Origin: Dysgonomonas sp. Marseille-P4361 | Lineage (GTDB): Bacteria > Bacteroidota > Bacteroidia > Bacteroidales > Dysgonomonadaceae | Assembly: GCF_900343125.1 (NCBI RefSeq) | Contig: NZ_OPYL01000004.1 | Span: forward strand, 124,001-188,000 | DNA: 64,000 nucleotides | Direction of reading: 5' to 3' | In this document: in pieces, positions 54,091-62,211 of the stretch | How the letters are laid out: each line of letters begins with the position of its first letter | Numbering within the stretch: the stretch's first letter is position 1 | The notes under the pieces: model-generated | What the model was told of the DNA's origin: nothing | The model's database searches: none | The model's input: only the letters and a program-made list of their open reading frames with translations | Made by a program: the position numbers and the translations under genes

Positions 54091-55341
54091 TTAGAACATT
54101 ATTTCAACATTATTATCTGCAGGCCAAAAGTCAAGTTCTAGATCATCTACATCAAATGGAGCATCCATACTTTCTGATAGTCCTTTTATTGATTTCAATA
54201 GAGCATCGTTAGGTTCTTCATCGCCATAAAGATGCAATACGAATAATTGGCTTAATGCTTCCACAAATTTAGGTAAAACATCGGGTGATAAATCGAGTCC
54301 GAAATTCTTCAATTTCTGTGCAGCTTGTTTTTCGGCTACAATTTTCATTCGCAAACGATCTTCTTCTGCCAAATTCGTATTGGAAGGAATTTCCGTTATA
54401 TTTTTAGTTCTCACAATCAATTTATCCTTATATAAATCAACATAACGGTAGGCATAGGGATAAGATGATAGTGTACCGGTCTCTATATCATATATTTTGT
54501 TATCATTATCTGAAACAGCGGCCGATATATCATTCGAGTGAAAATGTCCTGTAAATATTGCTTTCATTCCCTTATCGGCAAAAGTTTTAGCTAAACGTTG
54601 CCAATCATCAACTAAATACTGTTCAAAAAATTCTGACTGATAGACAATATGCTCCGTCAGTCCCCAATGCATCATTCCTATTACCTGAATATCTTTACCC
54701 TGTGCCTCATTCAATATATTCATAATCCATTCTTCAGTTTGAGGCAAGATGCGTCCACTTGAAATACTCATATTCTCATATTCAGCATAGCGAGCTGCAT
54801 CAATAGCTAACAGCCATATTTTATCGTCAAGTTGGGCTAAATAACTCAAAGAATGATCATCTTTTTTCAAGGCATTTGCATAACCACAGTCTGCATATAT
54901 TTCCTCAAAATCATCAACAGAAACATTATCAACCTTATATATTTCACCCTCCTTATAGCCTACAGCATTTGGCATATTTATATCATGATTTCCGGGGATA
55001 ACAAAAACACGAACTCCCTTTTCTTGCAAAGGCTTTAGTTTTTCTACAAAATCGAGATGGCTCTGACGCTCTCCATCTTTAGTCATATCACCACAAACAA
55101 ATAGCATTTCTATATCACTTTCTAAATAGTCAGCCAAAACTTTATCTAATACCTCTGGCGTAGCCTTTATACTTTTCCCACTTGCTGCAATATACTGATC
55201 GATAGCTGATCCATCCTCCATCAATTTCTCTGAGAGGTAATGCGTATCTGATATTACTCCCATTTTTATCTGCGACGATACACAGACTGAAATAATTAAC
55301 ACCAGAAGAATTAAAATAGATCTTTTCATCTTATTTTTCAT
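54091..55341 (-). CDS. Secreted metallophosphoesterase
   Basis: 416 residues (alternative ATG at 55329 would remove four residues and may be the better start given the near -7 box). Signal peptide SILILLVLIISVCVSSQ. Metal ligands: GVISDTHYL, VCGDMTKDGE, PGNHDIN, GMMHWGLTEH, FTGHFHSND. Full calcineurin-like fold plus a helical C-terminal 90 residues. Extracytoplasmic, substrate unknown. Not closely similar to the other phosphoesterase at 40.8 kb. Confidence 0.88.
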   Translation of the reverse strand: MKNKMKRSILILLVLIISVCVSSQIKMGVISDTHYLSEKLMEDGSAIDQYIAASGKSIKATPEVLDKVLADYLESDIEMLFVCGDMTKDGERQSHLDFVEKLKPLQEKGVRVFVIPGNHDINMPNAVGYKEGEIYKVDNVSVDDFEEIYADCGYANALKKDDHSLSYLAQLDDKIWLLAIDAARYAEYENMSISSGRILPQTEEWIMNILNEAQGKDIQVIGMMHWGLTEHIVYQSEFFEQYLVDDWQRLAKTFADKGMKAIFTGHFHSNDISAAVSDNDNKIYDIETGTLSSYPYAYRYVDLYKDKLIVRTKNITEIPSNTNLAEEDRLRMKIVAEKQAAQKLKNFGLDLSPDVLPKFVEALSQLFVLHLYGDEEPNDALLKSIKGLSESMDAPFDVDDLELDFWPADNNVEIMF

Positions 55342-55351
55342 TTACTACAAA

Positions 55352-55359
55352 CAAAAGTA
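55352..55359 (-). promoter_or_regulatory. -7 box (TACTTTTG) for the phosphoesterase gene
   Basis: TACTTTTG on the minus strand ends only 11 nt from the ATG at 55341, so the leader would be very short. This favours the downstream ATG at 55329. Confidence 0.4.
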
Positions 55360-55396
55360 AGCCATTTAAATAAAAGACCTTCCAGTTATTATTCCT

Positions 55397-55404
55397 ATTT
55401 TTGT
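55397..55404 (+). promoter_or_regulatory. -7 box (TATTTTTG) of the GHL10 gene
   Basis: TATTTTTG fits TAnnTTTG, 28 nt before the ATG at 55432. It is divergent from the phosphoesterase promoter, 38 bp away. Confidence 0.4.
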
Positions 55405-55431
55405 AAGCACTTATTAAATTATGTTACCTAT

Positions 55432-56979
55432 ATGAATAAGAATACAATATCACTTCTTACTGTAATCATTGCATTTCTACTCTTCTTGTCTTCGTGTGGA
55501 GTACAAAAACAACGTGTTACGTTCGTTGATATCACACATCCTAAACGAGAATTCCGAGGAGCATGGCTAAGCACAGCATGGCAAACAAGATATAAAAATA
55601 TGACCGTACAACAAATGAAAACTTATTTTGTACGGACTCTCGACCAGTTACAAGCTAGTGGTATAAACGCTGTCATATTTCAAGCACGTCCATATGCTGA
55701 TGCTTTTTACAAATCAGATCTTGAACCCTGGAGTGCATTTCTTACAGGAGTACAAGGTGTAGCCCCTGAAGGAGGATTCGATCCTTTAGCCTTTCTTGTC
55801 GAAGAATGTCATAAGCGTAATATGGAACTTCACGCCTGGTTAAACCCTTATCGTGTATCGGCTAGCACAAACGACACATTTGCAAGAAATCACATTTACC
55901 ACAGAGAGCCAGAACGCTTCGTTACTTACGGTGGAAAAATTTATTTCGATCCGGGTATCCCTAAGAATAGACAATTCATCTGTGATATTGTAAAAGATAT
56001 TGTAATGAGATACGATGTAGATGCCATCCATATGGATGATTATTTCTACCCCTACCCTATTGCAGGAGAAGCTTTTCCTGACGATAGAAGTTTCAACCAG
56101 TATGCCTCACAACAAGGTTTTGCTAAAAATCAATTAGGCGATTGGAGAAGAAACAATGTAAACATGTTGATAAAAGAAATAAAACATACCCTCCAAACTT
56201 CAAAACCTTGGGTAAGATTTGGTATCAGTCCTTTCGGCATCTACCGCAACAAGAAAAGCACTCCTGATGGATCGGGAAGTAATACCAACGGACTTCAAAA
56301 TTATGATGATCTGTATGCAGATGTGAAACTATGGGTGAAGAATGGATGGATAGATTACAATATGCCTCAGATATACTGGGAAATAGGTCACAATTTAGCA
56401 GATTACAAAACCTTGATCAATTGGTGGGCAAACAATAATTATTCTGAACATCTTTATATAGGACAGGATGTAAAACGTACAATGGATGCACAGCAACCAT
56501 CGGGAGACAGTCAGCTGAAAGAGAAAATGATTCTATCACGTAGTTTTACTTCCATACATGGTAACTGTTTCTGGCCTGCTTATGAATTACTTGATAATTA
56601 CAAAGGCATAGTGAACGAGCTAAGAACAAATTACCATAAATACCCGGCGCTTATTCCTGCTTATAAACATATGCACAATAAGAGTCCTAAAAAGGTCAAA
56701 AATCTGAAAGAAGTATATACCGAGACGACTCACTCTCTGACATGGGAAAGTAACTCTGAAAAATATGATCCCGAGTCGGCTCAATATTATGTTATCTATC
56801 GTTTTCCTAAAGGAGAAAAAGAAAACCTCGAAAATGCACGTTACATAGTTGCTACGACTAAAGATAAGAGCTATATCTTACCTTACGAAGGGGGTAAAAA
56901 AGAATACAAATACGTAGTTACAGCAGTTGATGGTTTTCATAACGAATCCAAAGGAAAGTCGAAAACTGTAAAATTGTAG
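55432..56979 (+). CDS. Glycoside hydrolase-like (GHL10/DUF187) lipoprotein
   Basis: 515 residues. Lipobox LSSCG (Cys22). The catalytic-like TIM barrel (about 35-360) starts REFRGAWLSTAWQTRY and has FQARPYADAFYKSDLEPWSA, LHAWLNPYRV, AIHMDDYFYPYPI and FGISPFGIYRN, matching the GHL10 family, which includes enzymes cleaving peptidoglycan glycan after stem removal. The C-terminal 100 residues look like a fibronectin-type III domain. The following genes are 21 nt away, possibly an operon. Confidence 0.9.
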   Translation: MNKNTISLLTVIIAFLLFLSSCGVQKQRVTFVDITHPKREFRGAWLSTAWQTRYKNMTVQQMKTYFVRTLDQLQASGINAVIFQARPYADAFYKSDLEPWSAFLTGVQGVAPEGGFDPLAFLVEECHKRNMELHAWLNPYRVSASTNDTFARNHIYHREPERFVTYGGKIYFDPGIPKNRQFICDIVKDIVMRYDVDAIHMDDYFYPYPIAGEAFPDDRSFNQYASQQGFAKNQLGDWRRNNVNMLIKEIKHTLQTSKPWVRFGISPFGIYRNKKSTPDGSGSNTNGLQNYDDLYADVKLWVKNGWIDYNMPQIYWEIGHNLADYKTLINWWANNNYSEHLYIGQDVKRTMDAQQPSGDSQLKEKMILSRSFTSIHGNCFWPAYELLDNYKGIVNELRTNYHKYPALIPAYKHMHNKSPKKVKNLKEVYTETTHSLTWESNSEKYDPESAQYYVIYRFPKGEKENLENARYIVATTKDKSYILPYEGGKKEYKYVVTAVDGFHNESKGKSKTVKL

Positions 56980-57000
56980 AACCCAAAAACACAAGCTGAC

Positions 57001-57705
57001 ATGAAAAAATTATTTGTTGTATTGTTATTAATATCTGCTTTTTATTCTTGCAATAAGAATAACCCTGAAACAGTAAATATTAATGAAAAAGACATTGCTT
57101 CATTTCAGTTGAGCATGGATAGTATCATTGCAGACACAACCAAAATAATATCAACTGAGCTTCCTATACTAATAGATAGCGCCAGAAGTATTTTGATATA
57201 CGAAGTAAAAATCATGGGCATATCTGAGAAATCATTCGGAAAATTAAACAGCTATTCTAAAGATGGAGGATATAGTACAAATTACATTACGAATCTTATA
57301 TTCGAAGAAGTTCCTTTAAATTCAAAAAATACTTTAACTGATTTATCTCTCAATATCTGGAGTTATTCATTTCAAGAGGAAATATATAATAAAACAGGAA
57401 AGAAATTCATTTTCTATACTATAACTGATAGTGATTCGAATAAAAACAATGCATTAGATTATGTTGACATAAAAAGCTTTTATATTAGCGATATAGATGG
57501 TACATCATTCTCTAAAGTAACAAAAAATAACGAAAATTTTTCGGAAGGGAAATATATTTCGCCTCTGAACAGATACTACTTCAAAACAATAGAAGAAACC
57601 GATAAATATAACATATTGGCTACAAAGCATTTCTACTATATTGATTTTAACAAAGAACCTTATCAAATAGAGGAATATTTTCCTCTTGATATATTAAAAA
57701 AATAA
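57001..57705 (+). CDS. Lipoprotein, unknown
   Basis: 234 residues. Lipobox YSC (Cys17) after hydrophobic LFVVLLLISAF. The mature part is polar with beta-like segments (ISTELPILIDSARSILIYEV, KKFIFYTITDSDSNKNNALD, YYFKTIEETDKYNILATKHF). The sequence DSDSNKNNALDYVD is a calcium-loop-like acidic run. I recognise no family. It follows the GHL10 gene by 21 nt and precedes a membrane-protein gene by 22 nt, so it may be co-transcribed. Confidence 0.7.
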   Translation: MKKLFVVLLLISAFYSCNKNNPETVNINEKDIASFQLSMDSIIADTTKIISTELPILIDSARSILIYEVKIMGISEKSFGKLNSYSKDGGYSTNYITNLIFEEVPLNSKNTLTDLSLNIWSYSFQEEIYNKTGKKFIFYTITDSDSNKNNALDYVDIKSFYISDIDGTSFSKVTKNNENFSEGKYISPLNRYYFKTIEETDKYNILATKHFYYIDFNKEPYQIEEYFPLDILKK

Positions 57706-57727
57706 TAACTAAAAAAGATTCTAAAGA

Positions 57728-58243
57728 ATGGTATTTGATTGCACATGGGATGATGGCATAAAATTGGAAAGTTGTATAACTGGAACTATCCTCCTTATCT
57801 GTGCTATCCTTATTACTTGGAATTTAATTAAAGGAATAAAAAGTAAATCCTATTGGAAATCTTCTTTTTTAGGCATTACGATCATCTTTCTATTGTATAT
57901 TGTATCTAGCTCTTTACTAAATACCCCTAAAGAGATAGAACTAACGGACAATCATTTATCGATCAACAATTACATTAGTTATACTCAAATAGATTATCAG
58001 AAAATAAAAGATATAAAGCGAGTAACAAAAGAGGACATTTTGGGAGAAACCAGAACTTTTGGTTCTTCCGGAATAGGAGCCGACCAAGGCAAATGGAACA
58101 GCAAAAAACTAGGCTATTATAAAAAATACACAACCGATCCTAAAAATCAGGTATGGATAGATATTATAAACAATGAGAATATTATGTTTAGTTGTGACAA
58201 CCCCGATCAACTAGTTGAAATGGTAAAAGCCAGACTAAAATAA
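57728..58243 (+). CDS. Membrane protein with PH-like domain, unknown
   Basis: 171 residues. Two membrane segments (about 13-33 and 42-63) precede a soluble domain of about 100 residues. This domain starts EIELTDNHLSINNYISYTQI and ends DNPDQLVEMVKARLK, the general layout of bacterial PH-domain (YdbT-type) proteins. The family assignment is tentative. It precedes the RlmL-type gene by 45 nt. Confidence 0.6.
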   Translation: MVFDCTWDDGIKLESCITGTILLICAILITWNLIKGIKSKSYWKSSFLGITIIFLLYIVSSSLLNTPKEIELTDNHLSINNYISYTQIDYQKIKDIKRVTKEDILGETRTFGSSGIGADQGKWNSKKLGYYKKYTTDPKNQVWIDIINNENIMFSCDNPDQLVEMVKARLK

Positions 58244-58288
58244 AGAATAAAAGTAGCAAATGGGCTACCAAATCAAAGAACAATATAG

Positions 58289-59446
58289 ATGAGAAGACAA
58301 TTTACGATGATAGCCAAAACGATGGCAGGCCTTGAGGAGGTATTAGCTGAAGAACTAATCGCCTTAGGGGCAAATAATCTTGAAATAGGCAAACGAATGG
58401 TATCCTTCGAGGGAGATTTGGCTTTAATGTATAAAGCGAATATCCATTGCCGTACTGCCCTGAGAGTATTACGCCCGGTTTATACCTTTAATGCAAAAAC
58501 GACAGACGAGATATACAAAAAAGTCAAAACGATGAATTGGTTCGAACATCTGACCGAAGACAGCACGTTTGCCATCGACGCCATTACTTTTTCCGATTAT
58601 TTCAATCATTCCAAGTTTGTTGCATATCGGGTAAAAGATGCTATTGCCGACTATTTTATGTCCAAGACGGGGAAACGTCCTTCCGTTGATACAAAGAATC
58701 CCGACCTTCTCATCAATTTTCATATTGCACATGATAAGTGTACTTTATCTTTTGATAGCTCGGGTGAATCGCTGCATAAAAGAGGCTATCGCGTAGCACA
58801 AACAGAAGCTCCATTAAATGAAGTTCTTGCAGCAGGGATGATTCTCAAAACTGGCTGGAGAGGTGAATCCAATTTTGTAGATCCAATGTGCGGATCGGGA
58901 ACATTACTCATAGAGGCTGCATTGATAGCGATGAATGTACCTCCCGGCATATATCGTAAAAACTTTGCTTTCGAAAAATGGAAGAATTTCAACTCCGAAC
59001 TATTCGAAACTATCTACAATGATGATAGCGGCGAACGAGAATTCAAATATAAAATATACGGATCTGATATTTTGCCGGAAGCGATTGACATTGCAACGAA
59101 AAATATAAAGAGTGCCGGAGTAGAGAAGCATATAGAACTGCAAGTATTACCTTTTGAGAAATATGAGAAAGTTCCTGCTGATAGCGGGATTCTCGTTACC
59201 AATCCTCCGTATGGCGAACGTATTAAGCCTGAAGATTTATCGGGTTTATATGAAATGACAGGAGAACGATTGAAGCATGTATTCATGGGATATTCAGCTT
59301 GGATACTCAGCTATAAGAAAGAGTGTTTTGATAAAATAGGATTAAAGCCAACAAAGAAGATACAGCTTGTAAATGGTTCTTTACCTTGTGAATTCAGGAA
59401 GTATGATATTTTTGCGGGTAAACGTAAGGATGCAAAAATAGTCTAA
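58289..59446 (+). CDS. THUMP-domain rRNA methyltransferase (RlmL-type)
   Basis: 385 residues. An N-terminal THUMP RNA-binding region (about 5-165) is followed by a SAM methyltransferase (about 170-385) with DPMCGSGTLLIEAALIAMNV and the catalytic NPPYGERIKPEDLSGLYEMT. It matches RlmL N-terminal half, which makes m2G2445 in 23S rRNA. The second RlmK half is missing, as is usual outside gammaproteobacteria. It is convergent with pabC with stop codons overlapping (TCTAA). Confidence 0.92.
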   Translation: MRRQFTMIAKTMAGLEEVLAEELIALGANNLEIGKRMVSFEGDLALMYKANIHCRTALRVLRPVYTFNAKTTDEIYKKVKTMNWFEHLTEDSTFAIDAITFSDYFNHSKFVAYRVKDAIADYFMSKTGKRPSVDTKNPDLLINFHIAHDKCTLSFDSSGESLHKRGYRVAQTEAPLNEVLAAGMILKTGWRGESNFVDPMCGSGTLLIEAALIAMNVPPGIYRKNFAFEKWKNFNSELFETIYNDDSGEREFKYKIYGSDILPEAIDIATKNIKSAGVEKHIELQVLPFEKYEKVPADSGILVTNPPYGERIKPEDLSGLYEMTGERLKHVFMGYSAWILSYKKECFDKIGLKPTKKIQLVNGSLPCEFRKYDIFAGKRKDAKIV

Positions 59447-60045
59447 AACATTTTATCTATATCCACACATACTGTATCTTCTAAATCAATCATTGCATTT
59501 ATTAGATACAGTTTTGAATAATCATGAATATCCTCTACCCTAATCTTTTTCTCTTTCACTATACCTTTATCTAGCAATTGCTTGCGCTTTGTACCTCCCA
59601 GCAGATATGTAGATGGAGTATAAAGCCCTGTTCTATCTTCCAATACCACATTGCTAAAAGAGGTATCGGTAATATGACCATCTTTAATAATAAGAATCTC
59701 GGAACAATCTTCTTTTTTCAGCAATAATGTTTGTAACACAGATCGATCGGCAAACTTAAATGAATAATCAATGTCACCACCTTCCACTAGCTTAAGGCTA
59801 TTTAGCTGTGGATAATGATATGGTTCATACTCTGTTTTCACATACGAGTATGAATAAACAATACGGCATTTTGTCACACCCGATTGTAAAGCTTCGGGGA
59901 TATCTCCTTTCCATAGTTCCACAAACATTGTTGTATTAAAGAATGTTATCATCGTACGATTCATCCTATCCATATGGTAAGCTAAGTTGAGAAATTTACC
60001 ATCTACAACCTTTATAGTCTCAATAAAAAAAGGCTCATTCTTCAT
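59443..60045 (-). CDS. Aminotransferase class IV (PabC-like)
   Basis: 200 residues. The fold-type IV PLP enzyme: lysine region AFRLP-like SLKLVEGGDIDYSFKFADR, SEILIIKDGHITDTSFSNVV and TPSTYLLGGTKRKQLLDKGI. Shorter than typical PabC (about 270) because the N-terminal lobe is compact. Immediately after pabB with an ATGA overlap, so likely the aminodeoxychorismate lyase step to p-aminobenzoate. The assignment rests on that context. Confidence 0.83.
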   Translation of the reverse strand: MKNEPFFIETIKVVDGKFLNLAYHMDRMNRTMITFFNTTMFVELWKGDIPEALQSGVTKCRIVYSYSYVKTEYEPYHYPQLNSLKLVEGGDIDYSFKFADRSVLQTLLLKKEDCSEILIIKDGHITDTSFSNVVLEDRTGLYTPSTYLLGGTKRKQLLDKGIVKEKKIRVEDIHDYSKLYLINAMIDLEDTVCVDIDKMF

Positions 60046-61046
60046 ATTGGCAAATATACTTTTTCAATTACTTCTTCATACTCACTCTTACAGTCACTGT
60101 ATGCTGTAATCCCTCCCCCACTACGAAAATAATATTTATCTCCATCTTTCTCTATATAGCGTATCAACACAGCAGTATCAAGAGTATCTCCGTCATAATA
60201 GCCAAAAACACCCGTATAGAAACCTCTTGGTTCGCACTCTGCTTTCTGAATTATACGAATGGTTTCTTCTTTTGGAGCACCTGATACAGAACCGGCAGGC
60301 AACATTCCTATTACAATATCACCCAACTTTTTACTTGAATCTCCTTTTAGCCGTCCTGATATTTCGGAGCTAACTTGTAATATTGCTTGCTTATTTGTTC
60401 CTATACGATCGATATAACGAAATCTGTCTACCTGTACATTTTGGGCAAATATACTGAGATCGTTACGCAATAAATCGACGATAGTATTATGCTCTGCTGT
60501 CTCTTTAAAATCGTTCAAAATTTTATTCTCCGCATCAGGAATAGAAGCATCTATTGTTCCTTTCATCGGATTGGTTGATATTTTACTTCCTCTGATACAC
60601 ACAAAGCGCTCAGGAGAAAAGCACACAAATCTGTTTGGCACAAACAATTTGTATGGAGCTTTACTCATCCTCATTATATCCTCTAGAAAAAGATCGAATG
60701 AGACTCGTGTTTTTACTGTCAGGTTTGTAAGATAAGAGTCTCCCTTTCTTAATCCATCAAGAACGATATCAAATTTCTTTTTATAGTCTGTATATGAAAG
60801 TGGCTGATAGTCAAATCTGGATGAAACCTCTTCTACCATTTTAGTTTTCGGGATATTCCCTCTACCATTTATTTCAAATAAAATATCCGACTGTGATAAT
60901 GGGTTTTCTATGATAAAACCTTCTGTCATTTCAAAATTGATAGCGAATAGGAAAGGTTTGTTCAACCTTCCAAATTCATTCATTTTTAATCGGATATCAT
61001 TTATATCAGTACGAAACATATGTAAAACTTCAAACTCATTTATCAT
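60042..61046 (-). CDS. pabB: Aminodeoxychorismate synthase component I
   Basis: 334 residues. Converts chorismate plus amine to 4-amino-4-deoxychorismate for folate. The chorismate-binding signature is GMLPAGSVSGAPKEETIRII; earlier FVCFSPERFVCIRGSKISTN and MKGTIDASIPDAENKIL and YRSGGGITAYSDCKSEYEEV are conserved. It lacks the N-terminal TrpE-like domain and is shorter than E. coli PabB (about 450). Anthranilate synthase is less likely given the neighbour. Followed by the class IV aminotransferase. Confidence 0.9.
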   Translation of the reverse strand: MINEFEVLHMFRTDINDIRLKMNEFGRLNKPFLFAINFEMTEGFIIENPLSQSDILFEINGRGNIPKTKMVEEVSSRFDYQPLSYTDYKKKFDIVLDGLRKGDSYLTNLTVKTRVSFDLFLEDIMRMSKAPYKLFVPNRFVCFSPERFVCIRGSKISTNPMKGTIDASIPDAENKILNDFKETAEHNTIVDLLRNDLSIFAQNVQVDRFRYIDRIGTNKQAILQVSSEISGRLKGDSSKKLGDIVIGMLPAGSVSGAPKEETIRIIQKAECEPRGFYTGVFGYYDGDTLDTAVLIRYIEKDGDKYYFRSGGGITAYSDCKSEYEEVIEKVYLPI

Positions 61047-61074
61047 TTGTAGATAACAAAAGTATGAAAAGCAA

Positions 61075-61103
61075 AACAGGCAACCAACAATTGGTCACCT
61101 GTT
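61075..61103 (-). terminator. Terminator of the YtxH/holin-like cluster
   Basis: Minus strand: AACAGGTGACCAA, loop TTG, TTGGTTGCCTGTT (two wobble pairs), then TTTGC. It ends the cluster whose last gene stops at 61132. Confidence 0.8.
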
Positions 61104-61131
61104 CTTATTTATTTTTGCTTTCTAATAAATC

Positions 61132-61515
61132 TCAATCATCATCATTTTTCCGTTTCTTTTTTTTACTCGAGAATAATGAACGTATCCTTTTCATTACATA
61201 ACGGAATAAAAGAGGTTGAGCTATTTCCCACATCAATGGATAATAGCCGGACAAAAAGCCAAATACATTTTGAAAGATTCCTGACGAGCCCGATGGTTCT
61301 TCAATGTTCTTTGCTTTTTTTGAAGAAATCCGATGGCCAAAACCGAAATAGCCGGCAACAGCATTTACAGCACCATTGAAAAGAATAGGCACTGCATTTT
61401 CTGATACATATTCCCAATGTTCGGACAAACAAACTTCACTTTCTTTTACTTCTCTTCTGACAATTTCTTTCTCTTGGAGAAGTTCTTCTAATGGACTTAA
61501 TTTATTCTGCATCAT
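61132..61515 (-). CDS. Conserved small protein of the YtxH/holin-like cluster, unknown
   Basis: 127 residues. The middle segment HWEYVSENAVPILFNGAVNA is followed by VAGYFGFGHRISSKKAKNIE and a hydrophobic stretch near 80-105. The C-terminus is very basic and then acidic (SSKKKKRKNDDD). No family recognised. It overlaps the end of the holin-like gene by 14 nt, so the three genes are one operon. Confidence 0.68.
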   Translation of the reverse strand: MMQNKLSPLEELLQEKEIVRREVKESEVCLSEHWEYVSENAVPILFNGAVNAVAGYFGFGHRISSKKAKNIEEPSGSSGIFQNVFGFLSGYYPLMWEIAQPLLFRYVMKRIRSLFSSKKKKRKNDDD

Positions 61516-61885
61516 TAGCCTCCACTTTTCTTAAGAATTCAACTGTCTTATTCAATATACCTCGTTTAATCTTCTTTCTTGAGAGAATTACTACCGTAAG
61601 AACTAGAAGAGAGAATAAAGCCAGTATTCCAAATCCGGCAGCTAAACTATCCAGTAACTCACCGATAAAGAAAGCAGCACCGATAAGAGAAAAGAATAAT
61701 ATTACGGCAACAATACTAATAACGATTATCCCATATCCAAGAATAGAGGAAGAGATCGCTCCTTTCTCATAAGCATCGAGTTTAAATAACCGTGCTCTTC
61801 TGTTGATATAGATTAAAACATCCTGCTTGATTTCTTCAAGAGGAGTTTTAGGGTTATCGTCATTTATATCCGTATTATTCAACAT
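61502..61885 (-). CDS. Holin-like (PF07332-type) membrane protein
   Basis: 127 residues. Two strong hydrophobic segments (about 46-75 and 80-105) follow a charged N-terminus (PKTPLEEIKQDVLIYINRRA); the C-terminus is basic. Similar proteins are annotated 'phage holin family' but are chromosomal in Bacteroidetes and unrelated to phage lysis. It overlaps the YtxH gene by 11 nt. Confidence 0.8.
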   Translation of the reverse strand: MLNNTDINDDNPKTPLEEIKQDVLIYINRRARLFKLDAYEKGAISSSILGYGIIVISIVAVILFFSLIGAAFFIGELLDSLAAGFGILALFSLLVLTVVILSRKKIKRGILNKTVEFLRKVEANDAE

Positions 61886-62075
61886 CGTTTATATCTTCTA
61901 TTCTGGTTCTTCCTTTAGCTGTTGCAGCTCTTACGTTGCCTTTTACTTTATCCACAAGACCATTTATATCCTTCAACCATTCTTCCTTCTTATCCGAAGC
62001 GGCAATATATCCTACTGCTGCACCCAAAGCAGCACCGATAGCTAAAAATAATAAATTCGAGCCTGTTTTATTCAT
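61875..62075 (-). CDS. YtxH-like small protein
   Basis: 66 residues. An N-terminal glycine-rich membrane anchor (NLLFLAIGAALGAAVGYIAA) is followed by a charged helix (KKEEWLKDINGLVDKVKGNV). This is the layout of YtxH stress proteins. It is the first gene of the three-gene cluster and overlaps the next by 11 nt. Confidence 0.85.
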   Translation of the reverse strand: MNKTGSNLLFLAIGAALGAAVGYIAASDKKEEWLKDINGLVDKVKGNVRAATAKGRTRIEDINDVE

Positions 62076-62211
62076 AATATTTTCAGTTTAAATTTTTACA
62101 CACATTTATTGAAATAACATTTTTTCAATTCCCTTTTCCAAAGAGACTTCTAATATAATTACTTTTTAAAGAAAAATGAAAAAATGCTTAGTGAAATAAT
62201 GTTACAAAGCA

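Noticed and set aside
61502-61885. Prophage holin
   Set aside because: No lysin, tail or integrase gene nearby; PF07332-type proteins are ordinary chromosomal genes in this phylum.
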